This document shows, one piece after another, positions 44,298 to 55,672 of a DNA stretch of 64,000 nucleotides. The stretch is taken from positions 43,631,533 through 43,695,532 of the forward strand of contig NC_133970.1 of NCBI RefSeq assembly GCF_031877795.1. The letters run 5' to 3'. Each line of letters begins with the position of its first letter. Positions within the stretch are counted from its first letter, which is position 1. The translations under genes and the position numbers were made by a program. This DNA comes from Strix aluco (taxonomy: Eukaryota > Chordata > Aves > Strigiformes > Strigidae). The notes beneath the pieces were generated by a model, which was given only the letters and a program-made list of their open reading frames with translations, was not told the DNA's origin and made no database searches.

Positions 44298-44990
44298 TAA
44301 AGACATCATTGCCACTTGCCCTGAATACCAGAGGACTCCCTCTCTTCAACAGCTAGTGGTGTCAACCCTCGGGGACTCACCTCCTCAGAATTATGGCAAT
44401 CTGATGTCACTCACTTCGCTGCACTTGGAACGTTAAAATATGTACATGTGTCTGTTGATACCTTTTCTGGAGCAGTGTCTGCATCCTGCCATGGAGTGGG
44501 GAGTCAAGCATTGCCCAGCATTCCCCACTCACCGACCGGACAGGCCATTGTGGAGCGTACGCATGGCACGCTAAAGCATCTATTGCAACAACAAAAAGGG
44601 GGAGATGGAGGGTATCAATCTACACCTCACGAAAGGCTAAATAAGGCATTATATGCCATGAACTTTTTAAACATTTCCCCTGTCTCACAGGTGCCATCAA
44701 TATTACATCACTTCTCGTCGCAGATACCAGATAAACAAGAAGTCCAGGGCAAGGCTCAAGTGTTAGCAAAAAACCTGGAAAGTGGTAACTGGGAAGGACC
44801 ATATCCGTTAATAAACTGGGGAAGAGATTATGCTTGTGTCTCCACAGGTCACGGTCCCCGGTGGTTACCGGCAGAATGTGTGCGACCATACCGGAGGCGT
44901 GAGAGGCAGCTTTTGGTGGACACTCAGGAGCCGGCTGTGGGTGCTGTGGGTGCCCCTGTGCCGACAGTTTGCGGTCTCTTCGACTGATCA
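44298..44990 (+). pseudogene. pol: Betaretroviral integrase remnant of E, catalytic core partly deleted
   Basis: The zinc-site text IIATCPEYQR has its second Cys changed to Tyr. QSDVTHFAALG carries the first catalytic Asp. Between about 44492 and 44500 an internal deletion removes the second Asp. HSPTGQAIVERTHGTLKHLL carries the Glu, and the C-terminal domain ends with GKWEGPYPLI-like and GPRWLPAECVRPYRR text in the frame 44448-44987. It is non-functional. Its class matches the dUTPase-protease-RT upstream. Confidence 0.8.
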
Positions 44991-45119
44991 TTTAAGCAGA
45001 ATGGATGGGTAATGCTTGCTGCTGCAATAGGACAAAATACACTATCTCTGTCCTTAATCACACTACGGTTGCCAACTCTTTTAAGAGAAAATGTTAACAG
45101 CAATTGCAACTCCTTGATG

Positions 45120-45580
45120 AAATATATAGGCTTACTAGTCACTAGTGAAAGATGTAGCTTAGACAAAATGTAGTTATTAATAAGGATGAAATGCTATAAG
45201 AATGTGTGTATTCAACTTCCTTTGTTTAGCCATATTAAGAATTAAGACCTCAAGTGTTTAACCTTATTAGAAACTCCCTTGGTTTTCCCCCTTGAGTGGT
45301 GGCCAGGCTCTGGGTGGAACCCAACAGGAGGATGAAATCAGATGTTTCCGCTCAAAGAAAGTTGCCAGTTATTTTGGCCTGCTGATTTAGATATATGAGG
45401 CTGGACCTGCTTGCAGCGATGTTGGATGCCTCACCTACGGATGGACGCATCGCGTAGGATTTCCGGTTTGCGAGGAAGGGTACTCTAAATTCTCGCTGCA
45501 TCCAGGGTTCCCCAGCAATTGCGGATCTGAATGTTAGTACCCCATTAAGTACGTGTGCTGTTCCGTATTTTCCTTATTTT
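45120..45580 (+). repeat. Partial ERVL-type LTR inside E, related to the LTR of C
   Basis: From GATGTAGCTTAGAC to about TCCGTATTTTCC this follows the C LTR in the same order: GGCCAGGCTCTGGG(T/G)GGAAC, AGGCTGGACC(T/C)GCT, GCCTCACCTACGG, CGTAGGATTTCC and CCAGCAATTGCGGATCTG. The outer ends of the LTR are missing on both sides and it is clearly more diverged than the two C LTRs are from each other. Confidence 0.75.
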
Positions 45581-45600
45581 GTAATACTTAGTCATATGCT

Positions 45601-46090
45601 TTATGGCAGTGATGAGACTGCTTGTGTGGTGAAAACAATGGCAGTGATGAGACTGCTTGAGTGGTGAAGACGTGTGCTGAATCTGATTTTGTGTGCATCG
45701 GTGGTCAGTGTGATGGCAGTGACGAGAGTGTGCCTAACAGATGGCAATGTGGTGTAGATGCAATGCAGCTCAGGTGAATGCATCCACAAAAAGTGGTGCT
45801 GTGATGGAGATCCTGACTGCAAGGATGGAAGTGATGAAGTCAACTGCCCTTCTCGGATTTGTAGACCAGACCAGTTCAGATGTGAAGATGGGAACTGCAT
45901 CCATGGGAGTAGGCAGTGTAATGGTGTGAGAGACTGTCTGGATGGCTCTGATGAAGCAACTTGTAACAGTGCTATTCAGTGCTCTGGACCTGGCAAATTT
46001 AAGTGCAGAAGTGGAGAATGTATAGATGTCAATAAAGTGTGTAACCAGCAGAGAGACTGCAAGGACTGGAGTGATGAGCGCCTCAAGGAG
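45601..46090 (+). pseudogene. VLDLR: Captured, intronless VLDLR fragment: LDL-receptor class A repeats
   Basis: 45764-46090 encodes three consecutive class A repeats: [17 protein letters not shown] with KDGSDEVNC, then [19 protein letters not shown] with LDGSDEATC, then [19 protein letters not shown] with KDWSDE. From memory they match repeats 6, 7 and 8 of the very-low-density lipoprotein receptor almost residue for residue. The repeat junctions, which fall at exon boundaries in the host gene, are joined with no intron, so the source was an mRNA. 45601-45763 holds scrambled pieces of repeats 1 and 2 (GSDETACVVKT, duplicated; [15 protein letters not shown]) out of frame. One Arg is Cys in repeat 6. 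There is no signal peptide, EGF part or membrane anchor; coding is lost after RLKE. In the host the repeats bind ligands such as reelin and lipoproteins. Confidence 0.88.
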
Positions 46091-46230
46091 TTATCTTCTT
46101 TATGTTGTAATTATTTTATGTATATTGTGTTTTCTGAAGTTTGTCTTTGTATACTGTGTTTTTTGAAGTTTGTCTAAACCTTAATTGATAAAGCTTTGCA
46201 GGTGCAGCTGTAAAACAAAGAAGGGGGAGA
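46091..46230 (+). other. 3' tail of E: tandem pair and polypurine tract
   Basis: Two tandem units with TGTGTTTT(C/T)TGAAGTTTGTC lie at about 46118-46176. The polypurine tract AACAAAGAAGGGGGAGA ends at 46230, directly before the 3' LTR. Confidence 0.65.
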
Positions 46231-46634
46231 TGTTGGAGGCATCGGCCTGTCAGCCCTGCACAGCCTCTGAATCAACAGCAAGGCTTTGATGAGAAACAGG
46301 CCTTGGGAGAAAGATCAGAAACTGCTGAGCTGTGCCAAGGTGGCAGGGAAAAACAACGGCCAGCTGCAACACTGAGCTGTGGCAAAGTACTGAACTGTGA
46401 GAAGTTACCGCCGCGTGAACAGCGCGTGAACGAGAGGGTGATTGGTCTGCACAGCGCGTGTTAGAGTGGTCTGATGCTGATAGGAGAAAAGGTTGATAAC
46501 TGTCTAATTGATGATTTGCTAATTATGAAGTAAGAGCTTTGGCGAGAGCATAAGTATGTACTATTGGAAAAATAAACGGCTTTGCTTGTTATAACTCTCA
46601 TAGAGTTGTGCAGGTCCGATATCCTCCCGCAACA
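46231..46634 (+). repeat. 3' LTR of E
   Basis: 404 bp, TGTTGGAGGCATCGG...CCCGCAACA, about 99% identical to the 5' LTR and followed by CATGTAT. Confidence 0.92.
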
Positions 46635-46641
46635 CATGTAT

Positions 46642-49600
46642 GGCAAACAATAATGGGTTAGGAGAGGGGACTTTGACACTCATTACAAGTAGAGATGGAA
46701 ACAATATGCAGTCAATACATTTCCAGTAGTGTTAAAGTGCTTGTTCCTAGACACAGTAGATCATGGGATATTGGATCTTAATCTCCTAGCATTCCTATAT
46801 GCAAGAATGTTATATCAAGACATATTAGAAAGCTTTGAGAATGTTTTAATGATTGTTCTTCTTTCACTGATGTTAGTTCTGGTTTATTTCATAAAAGCAC
46901 TCTCAGGCAGTTCTTTAAATAGTTGTCCTTCAGCATGAGTGCATAGAGTAAATACAGGCAGGTTTTTTGAGGAAGCCTTAACCTGTCAGTAGAAATTCCA
47001 TGACTAAAAGGTAGTCTCTTCCCTACTTCTGCAAGTTAAGATCCCTTCTTTCATGCCCACCTACCATCAATATCTCCATTTCTGTCTAAAATGAATGTCT
47101 TCTGCAGCTAGCATGCTCACTTGAGTGTAACAGTAACATCTGGCTAATGTATCACAGCTACCAAGCATGCCCAGGTCATAGAGATGCTTTGGGCCTTGTA
47201 CTTCCTAGAAGGTGGCCAAGAAGGCAAAAACACCACTAAAAAGCCTCTCCTAAGTATAAAACTTGGACTTGACACTATTGTCCATATATACTGTGGATCA
47301 AGAGTTATCTTATGCTTGTATTCACTTGGACTGTGAGTACAGCTGTTTTCCAACTGAAGCAGAATTTGCAAGACTTGTGTATTCTTCCTCTGGAAGTCTG
47401 TTGGCTTGCATAGCTGTTCCTGAGCTATAGCAAAAGTCATGTATAGATATACTGTGGGTTTTGGACAGTCCTCACTGAGACCTGTCCTGCTTCAGCTTAA
47501 CTGCTGTAAGTGTCCAGACTAGCCTGTGTATGTCTCTCCCTTGCAACCAGACTGAGGTCACTGCTCCAGACTGCAACAGACATACACTAGTGCTTAAATA
47601 CTCCAAGCACGGAGTAGTGTAACAGTCCTCAGCTCCAGTTTTCACAAGGCTGCTCACTGCTCAGGACTTTTGGAGCTTGTTTTCTCAGCCAGTGTAGATG
47701 ATTTAAACAGGTCTGGCAGCAGGCAACCCTAAAATCCCTGAAGTCAAATTTTATTTTCCTTTGAGAGAGGTTTTAAGATTAAAGCACAACTGATGTAGCA
47801 ATGGAAATCTTTCAGAGGAAGATGCATGTTCCTCTTCAAAAGATGCATTCTATCAACAAATTATTTCCTATTTCTAGGCCAGGATGCTTCAGAGGTGCAG
47901 GCTGTTTTCATATTTTACAATATAGTTCACAACTTACACTTAGTTCTAGAAGTTATTTTCAAGCTCTTTTGGGTGAATAAAAGCTTAAGCATGTGAAGAA
48001 ATTACCCCAGGTTGTCAAGTTTAGCTGATCCATGATTATCTACTGATGTCAAAATAGTAGTGTTAGCTTTGTTTGCAAAGATGTCTGAGTACCTGCATTG
48101 GCTAAAGGAGATCACAGAGACAGTGACCATGGCTGTCTGCACAGTGCAGTCCAGAGGTAATTTTGAAAATGGCAATGTATGTCTGAAGGCTAGTAAGTGA
48201 TCTTTATAGTTTCATAAATGTCTATACATCTAGTCACATCTGTGAATGAACTAGGCTATTGGAGAAAATGAGTGCAAAAATCAGACCAAGCTGGCTCACA
48301 GCCCTACCTTGCCTGTCAGTTGCTCTGAAAACTGAAATGCAACACCTGTGAGGCCAAACCATGGTGGGCCAGGGTAGTTTTGACTGTGCCAAGGCTCTTG
48401 TACAGGTCTCATGCCCAGGGAATAGCAGCTGCCATTTGGAGATGACCTGTTGTTGCCTGAGCTCAGTTTCTAAACAAATGTCATTCTGGGAGGGAGGGCA
48501 CCAGTCCTTTTAATTTGTGCACAGGGTGGCACTGCCTGACCCAAGCTTACTGCAGTGCTGGTGACTGTGGCTTCTGTGAGATGGAAAACCTACCTACCAT
48601 TTTCTCCCCTCCAGTAGTACTGGTGCCCTAAAACACTGAGGAATCTAAATCAGTATTTTTTTTTGGTGGAATGATCCCAAGAGATGTTACAGGCACAGCA
48701 GAGAGTTGCTTTGGTGCAGGAGTTCTCAAATACAAGGTAGCAAATCCTGCTCTTGCAGCCTTTCCATGAGCTGGCAGGTTGTGTCTGCTTCTGGAGGACA
48801 CAGAGCAGAAAGTGAATATATCCAGCTGCCTTTGTATTTCCCGGGAATGATACAAGCAGTAAATTTTACAATACCCTAAATTAATCAAAGAAAAGTTCAC
48901 CTGATTAAATTTTAGAGACTGTGAAATTGCTAGGCATTATTTAAACATGTGATACTTCAGAAGTGTGCACTGACAGGAGCTGATCTATCTAGGAACTGCT
49001 ATTCTAATGGCAACTTACAAAGAAAGGTACAGATCTGGTGTGAGAAAGTGCAGGACCGTTGCATGTTACGTAAGCTCTGATTTTATACACCCAATTCTTT
49101 TTTCCTTTTTTTTTTTCTGAAAAGAAAATACTCTGACACCCACATAATTCCTTTACAAGTAGTGCTGGAAATGTTCTGTTCTATTTTGCATTTCTGGCTG
49201 CCATGCTGAGTATTTCCTGTAGGTTTTTGTATACTAACTATATTTTAATGAAATTAATGATTTAACTACATTTTAGTTTGAATCAACTGACTGGAAAGAA
49301 TTTAGTTTCCATGTTTGCTTTCCTTAATACTCGTGCATAAATGGGTATTTTGATTTTTGCAGTTTAGCAGCAGAAAACTTAAACCATCTTTGGTCTCATT
49401 TGAATGTGTGTAAATTCTGATAGTACACCATGGTCCTGACTGAGACCTGGGCTCTGAGTGCCAAATGTTGTACAAATCAAGAGACAGTCTCTGCTCTAAA
49501 GTATGTATAATTTAAAGAATCCTGTCAAACTGGATTTACTTCTAATTTTTCATTGCCTGTGCTTCAGAGTATACTGTGCTATTAAAAAAGGCTTTTGTTT

Positions 49601-50337
49601 GTAGAGAGTTACTGTCTGTCAGCTCATTCACCTCAGATTTAGTTCTGGGCATTGTCTGTTTTTCATGAAAAAAGTTTCTGGAGTCAGGCTTGCAGAAGAA
49701 TTGAAACGTGTCTGTTTTAAAAGCCAGTTTCTGTTGCATGTGATTAGGGAGACTATCTTGGAAATGGCATCCTCAGGCTCAAAACTGAGATGAACCTGAA
49801 TTTCATTGACACCAACTGTGATATTAGGACCTAAGTTGTGATTTTTCAATGTTTGAGGTTTGTGGTGCTGAAGAAAACATATGTAGCAAAAGTTTATGCT
49901 GCTATCTTGAAAATAAGCTATGCTAGAAATCTAAAGAGTGAAATGCTATCAAAAAGAAATCCCTGAGTAGTGAATTAATTTCATTTCATTTGTTACCAAT
50001 ACATGTCATCACTGTCATTAACTGAATTGATAAAGCGGATAGTCCCTTGGGAATTGGGGGCTGTGGAAATCTCCCTGTTCTGTGCATGCAGCCTTTGTGG
50101 ATTTAGTAACCTTACACTTTATTTTGGGAGAGAGCAGAAAGGTGACAAAACACTAGGGTCACCTAATTTGTAGGAACAGCTTCTCAAGTGCAATGGATAT
50201 TTTGTGGTTCCAATTTTACACCTGCAAAGTTCAGATTTGTTGAGGCTCATATCTAGTAGCATGATTACATTGCCTGCATCTGCCCTGTCTATTCTGAGTT
50301 CAGCTAATTAGCATTCCCCTTGGAATCTGCTTTTGAG
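46642..50337. other. 3.7 kb without gene or recognised repeat
   Basis: Single-copy-looking AT-rich sequence with short open frames only. No domain, RNA gene or repeat could be named. Confidence 0.5.
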
Positions 50338-50595
50338 GGCTTAGGGGTCCATGAGTGCTGGTCAGTTTTTAAGAACCACCTTTTAAAAGCACGGGAACAG
50401 GCAATCCCATTGTGTCAAAAGTCAAGCAAGCAGGTCAGAAGACCAGCTTGGCTGAACAGGGAACTCCTCATGGAGCTCAAGAGGAAAAGGAAATAGTACC
50501 ATCTCTGGAAGCGAGGTCAGGCTTCACAGGAAGATGACAGAGCTGTGGTTTGCATATGCAGGGAGAAGACATGAAAGACCAAAGCTCAATTAGAG

Positions 50596-52346
50596 TTGAA
50601 ACTGGCCAGTGTTGTGTCAGACAACAAGAAAGGCTTTTTTAAGTCGATTAATAGCAAGAGGAGGTCTAAGGAAAACATTGGACCGATACTTGTTGAAGAT
50701 GGTCACCTGACTAATAGGAATGAAGAAACAGCGGGGGCATTCAAGGCATTTTTTGCCTCAGTCTTTAATAATACTGATAGACCTTGGGCTGCCTGGTCCC
50801 CTGAGTTGAAGGACCATGAGTGTGGGAACAGTGACTTCCCATTTGTGGACACTGAAATTGTCAGGGACCAGCTGTATCAGGTGAATGCTCACAAGTCCAT
50901 GGGGCCTGATGGGATTCACCCCAGAATACTGAAGGAGCTAGTAGATGTTACAGCAGGACACCTCTCGATCATCTGCCAAAGGTCTTGGGACTCTGGGGAG
51001 GTCCCCGCTGACTGGAAGCTGGCCAATGCTATTCCAATTTACAAGAAGGGCGTGAGGGAAGACCCAGGAAACTACAGACCTGTTAGTCTAACCTCAGTTC
51101 CTGGAAAAATTACGGAGAAGATCATACTGGGTGCTATTGAAAGGCATTTAAAGAGCAATGCAATCATCAGGCATAGTCAACATGGGTTCACAAAGGGAAA
51201 GTCCTGTTTAACTAATTTGATATCCTTCTATGATAAGGTCACCCGCCTAGTGGATGGAGGGAAGGTGGTGGATGTAGCTTTTCTGGATTTTAGCAAGGCT
51301 TTTGATACTGTCCCTCAAAGCATCCTTCTGTACAAGTTGTCCAACTGTGGGATGAGCCTGTTCATGGTGCACTGGGTGAAGAACCAGCTGAAGGGCAGGG
51401 CTCAAAGGGTTGTAGTGAATGGGGCTACATCTGGCTGGCGACCGGTCACCAGCAGTGTTCCTCAGGGCTCAATTCTAAGGCCGGTTCTGTTCAATATTTT
51501 TATCAATGATCTGGATGCAGGAGTTGAATGCACCATTAGCAAGTTTGCTGATGTTCCAAAACTGGGAGGTGCTGTTGACTGTTTTGAGGGACAAGAGGCC
51601 TTGCAGAGGGATCGAGACAGATTGGAGCATTGGGCAATGATTAATGGGATGAAATTTAACAAGTCCCAGTGCTGGATCCTGCACCTGGGACAGAGTAACC
51701 CCAGGCACAAGTATAAAATGGGAGAGGAGTGGCTGGAGAGTAGCCCTGCAGAAAGGGATCTGGGGGTACTGGCTGACAGCAGGCTCAATAGGAGTCAGCA
51801 GCGTGCCTGGCAGCCAAGAGGGCAAACCGCATCCCAGGGTGCATCAGACACAGCATAACCAGCCGGTCAAAAGAGGGGATGATCCCGCTGTATTCAGTGT
51901 GGATGCAGCCTCACCTTGAGTACTGTGTGCGGTTCTGGGCCTCACAATTTAAGAAGGATGTGAAGGTCCTTGAATGTGTCCAGAGGAGGGCAACAAAGCT
52001 GGTGAAAGGGCTGGAAGGCATGTCCTGTGAGGAGCGGCTGAGGACTCTGGGTTTGTCTGGTTTGGAGGAAAGGAGGCTGAGGGGCAACCTCATTGCTCTC
52101 TACAGCTTCCTGAGGAGGGGACATGGAGAGGGAGGTGCTGAGCTCTTCTCCCTGGTATCCAGTGACAAGACGCGTGGGAACGGCTCAAAGCTGTGTCAGG
52201 GAAGGTTCAGACTTGACATTAGGAAGCATTTCTTTACCGGGAGGGTGGTCAAAAACTGGAACAGGCTTCCTAGAGAGGTGGTCAATGCCCGATGCCTGTC
52301 AGTGTTTAAGAGGAATTTGGACAATGCCCTTAATAACATGCTTTAA
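50596..52346 (+). pseudogene. CR1 ORF2 fragment: reverse transcriptase with damaged active site
   Basis: 420 codons are open from 50596 to 51858, and the C-terminal part continues at 51879-52346 after a frameshift near 51810. RT blocks present are [64 protein letters not shown] and [20 protein letters not shown]. The catalytic FADD motif reads FADVPKLGG, so the second Asp is Val and the enzyme is dead. The C-terminus ([20 protein letters not shown]) is well kept. The endonuclease is missing by 5' truncation. Confidence 0.9.
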
Positions 52347-52416
52347 CATATGGTCAGACCTGAAGTGGTCAGGCAGTCAGACTAGATGATCATTGTAGGT
52401 CTCTTCCAACTGAAAT

Positions 52417-52486
52417 ATAATATTCTATTCTATTCTATTCTATTCTATTCTGTTCTGTTCTGTTCTGTTCTGTTCTGTTCTGTTCT
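52417..52486 (+). repeat. Pentanucleotide microsatellite at CR1 3' end
   Basis: ATTCT repeated about six times changes to GTTCT repeated about six or seven times. CR1 normally ends in only a few such units, so this one has expanded. Confidence 0.9.
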
Positions 52487-52487
52487 A

Positions 52488-54685
52488 AATAGCTTCAAAG
52501 GGAGGTGGAGTAGGGAGAATTTTATGCTTTTGTGCCTCTTGATGCCATCTGAGGAAAAGGTATTTCTCTACATGAGACTGTGTTCCAGAAAAATGGTCAT
52601 ACCTGTTTACAGGAACAAATAATGACAGCGAATATCAACTCTAGTTGGCAATCTAATATCTCTTCTGTTATTCAAAGAGTTATTTAACTTCCAGGATTTG
52701 TGAAAATACAGCTCCAACATGAAAATATAGTTTCAAACTATCAAGGTCCAAGGGGTGTTGCAGCAAATAAAGGATATACAATAGCAACATCTATGCTCAG
52801 CTGAGTTCAGGCTATAGACTAGCATTCTGCCCTTGGAGATACAATGAATATAAGAACAAAAAATGGACTTAATTAATTACTCAGTTATTGACCTTGACTT
52901 TTTACCAAGCTTTCAGACATTTTTTTTCTATTTCTAGGGTTTACATAAACTGCATCTAGAATACTGTAATTCTTGCCTCCTCTCCAAGCAAAGCCTTTGC
53001 TAGGCACAGAGGGTTGTTGCAAAGTACAGGAGCTGCTCCGTGTATCACCTATTCATCAGAGAGAGCTCTGACTGCTTGGTTCAGCTCTGCAAGGATGAAC
53101 CTCTTGGTTCTTGGTTCAGCTCTGCAAGGCAGTCACAACTGTGTCAACAAGTCTTTGCAGAGCACATTTTTCCATGCAGATTTTTTTTATCCCACTGAAT
53201 AAGTAATTCAAGGCTCCAGGGCAGTCTGAGACACACTGATTATTATTAACGTGTTCTAGCCACCCCTTTCTAGACTTTCTGAACTAGAAGCTGGAGATTA
53301 TATCAGTGTTGTGGCAAGGCAAGAGACCACACAAAAAGTAAAGAAGGCAGGTGCAGTTGGGGAAGGAAATTCAACCTTGCGTACCAGGTCAGAGTAAAAA
53401 CATGTGTGTACCAATGGGAAGCAAGGGGATGCATTGATACTGAGTTGTACTGATGAAAAGGGGTTATTTTCACCTGTCTAGGAGATGGTTTTCTCCCTTT
53501 TCACATCCAAACACTTGCTGAGAAAATACAAACAATTCATAAATGGAGAAGAGACTTGATTTGGAATATTTGCAAATTCAGCTCTTGCAAAGCTTTCTCT
53601 CCTTTGTATCTTTGTTGTGCCATTTTATCTGCCCTGCTTCTTCTGTTTTCTGTGTCCACAGGGTCAGGTAGAGATACCTGAGCTAATTTTAATGACCTGG
53701 GAATACCACTGAAAGCAGCTCAGTGTCAGAAGCCAAGCACACCAAACTGACTCCCTTGTTTTGCTAAGAGAAAAAAGCCTGCCCTTTACCTCCAAATAAG
53801 TCTTGATAACATAAAGCCTGAGGGACATGATCTGTCTCTGCAGGTTTCCCAGATCAGGCTCTGCTTGGTCTCTCACTTCCTCAACCACGTCCACTCTCAG
53901 CCTCACATGCTCGCACCTTCTGTTTCTGTCTCTTTGGGGACATGCATGACAGTAGGGCTAAGAATACTTTTGGCCGAGAGCTTCAAAGTTACCGCAGGAG
54001 ACAGATGCATCACTCTCATTGAAGTTCACAGGAGCTGTGTGTCTAAATTCTCCATGCTGCTTGGAGAGTTTCTTTGTAGTGGTTGATCTACCAATACCAC
54101 TGGAGTACTGCAATCCAAACAGTATGTGTGATCAATATCAAACTGATGATCTGCTGATATTATCCTGGATGCTTGTTTGACTCCTACTTTGGACTGCCCT
54201 GTGTAGCCTGGAGTGGCCTGGCTTTGTGCTGTTCTCTGCCCTTTCCGTCCCCTGTCTCACCTGAGCTGCCCTCCCTGCCTGCCTGCTTGCCAACTTCCCC
54301 TCTGGAGGAAGATCCTTCCTTTGCCCAGCAAAGCCCTAGTGCAAAACTGCTATGCAAGAGGAGAACTGTAGGCTCAGAGTATCCTGGGAATGAAAAAGTT
54401 TTTTAGAGGTAATCCCACGTCATTGAGATCAAGGGAGAATATCACACCTCCTTGTGCTGCAGTCCCTGTTGCAGTGTAGAGTCCCTAAATGATCTTGGTC
54501 TCATGGGGGAAAAGGGACATGGACAGACTCCTGCCTTCATTGCAGGACACTGTGCAGACTGCCTTGCTCCTCCCAGAGGTTGTCGTGTTTTGATGCTTTT
54601 TTTTGTATAAGTAAGAGCTTGGCATGGTATTGTCTATCACTAGTCTGTATATAATTAAACTGCTTTCAGTTTTCTAACTGCTTTA
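52488..54685. other. 2.2 kb without gene or recognised repeat
   Basis: Short open frames with no domain. A short direct repeat (GGTTCAGCTCTGCAAGG, near 53079 and 53115) is the only local structure noticed. Confidence 0.45.
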
Positions 54686-54690
54686 CCTGT

Positions 54691-55667
54691 TGTGGCACTG
54701 CAATTCTACACACACCCCCACACCCACTTGCTATGCTGCTCAGTGCTTGGTGTGTTTCCAACCCTCTTCTGGGTCATACCAACCTGGGGAGGTAAAGACT
54801 ACTAATGGTCAGGAAACAGCGTGTTGAGGCGTTCCATTGACAAGTCTGGCTCCTGCTCTCCTTTGAAGTGGTTATAACAGTCCATCACCTCCTGACAGCT
54901 TGATACATCTGTACCCGGGATGCGGAATGCGGTTGAAGAAAAACAATAACAGAATTGCACATCCATCAAGCTCTTGTGTACCTGGTGAGAACACCACAAC
55001 ACCCCATTGTCCAAGCTAGGCCAGAGTGATAAGTACCTGACAAAAGTCAATTATCTTGGACCCTATAAATTTCATCCCCAAGTGAGACCCTTTGAGCTCT
55101 CCTGGACCACAGCGGGCCTGTGACCAGCATCTCCCCTGAGCTGGGACACCTCTCAGGTATTAAACCTTAAGGTGTCATCTGCTGTAAGAGCTGACAGGAA
55201 GCCAGGGCGAAGTTGACCCTCTCGAGTCTCAATTATTGCCCACTGAGGAATGCCGATGCATTGTGAGTATTTACTCTAAGCTCAAGAAGAGGGAAATTTT
55301 AACTTTGAGCTAGCTTCTCTTTCACCCACTCTCTCTCTCTGCTTGCTAATGTGTTTGGGCATACATAGTTATTTTTACTAGTGTGGGTACATACTTATTT
55401 TACTGGATCCAAGTATTTTTGCATTTGTGTTATTTTGTGTTTGTGAATATGCATGCATGTATATATTGATTTAAGGTACCATAGAGTAAGTTAGAGTGAA
55501 TCTTGTCATCTTTGAATCTGTAGTTAAGTCGCTATTTTAATTATAACATATTTTACTGAATTATTTTATAAATCTTTAAATTGGTTAATGATTAAGTGCT
55601 GCTAGTCATTAATAAATCTTGATTTGCTGCTAAAGCCATTACCGTGTTAATACTTTCATCCATGACA
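54691..55667 (+). mobile_element. Solo LTR, family L, copy 2
   Basis: 977 bp, TGTGGCACTGCAATTC...CATCCATGACA, with a perfect 5-bp duplication CCTGT (54686-54690 and 55668-55672). It aligns along its length with 1173-2058 (for example CAAAAGTCAATTATCTTGGA, then the TATAAA at 55064-55069, then CAGCGGGCCTGTGACCAGCA), but with many differences and indels, so the two are old or belong to different subfamilies. Confidence 0.85.
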
Positions 55668-55672
55668 CCTGT

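Larger units (their letters stand above)
34112..46634 (+). mobile_element. Provirus E: mosaic retroelement with tRNA-Trp primer site, captured VLDLR sequence, and A2 inserted in gag
   Basis: Two 404-bp LTRs (34112-34515, 46231-46634) differ at about 4 positions and are flanked by CATGTAT (34105-34111 and 46635-46641; 6 bp plus one chance match). Without A2 the element is about 6.1 kb. In order it holds a Trp primer site, the start of a beta-like Gag matrix, a GC-rich block, an ERVL protease scrap, a purine tract with a leader-like segment, a class I-like Gag start, betaretroviral dUTPase-protease, RT and integrase remains, a fragment of ERVL LTR, VLDLR ligand-binding repeats and a polypurine tract. 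No target duplications were noticed at the internal joints, which favours recombination over nested insertion. Confidence 0.85.
50338..52487 (+). mobile_element. CR1 LINE, 5'-truncated (plus strand)
   Basis: Begins within ORF2 between endonuclease and RT (text around 50338-50500), runs through RT and the ORF2 C-terminus, and ends in an (ATTCT)n then (GTTCT)n run at about 52421-52483. The left boundary is approximate. Confidence 0.9.

Noticed and set aside
45758..46177. Functional soluble VLDLR-like receptor encoded in E
   Set aside because: The frame starts inside a repeat without a signal peptide, the first repeat is incomplete, a framework Arg is Cys, and the tail after RLKE is unrelated. 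It is a fossil, although an intact ancestor is conceivable.
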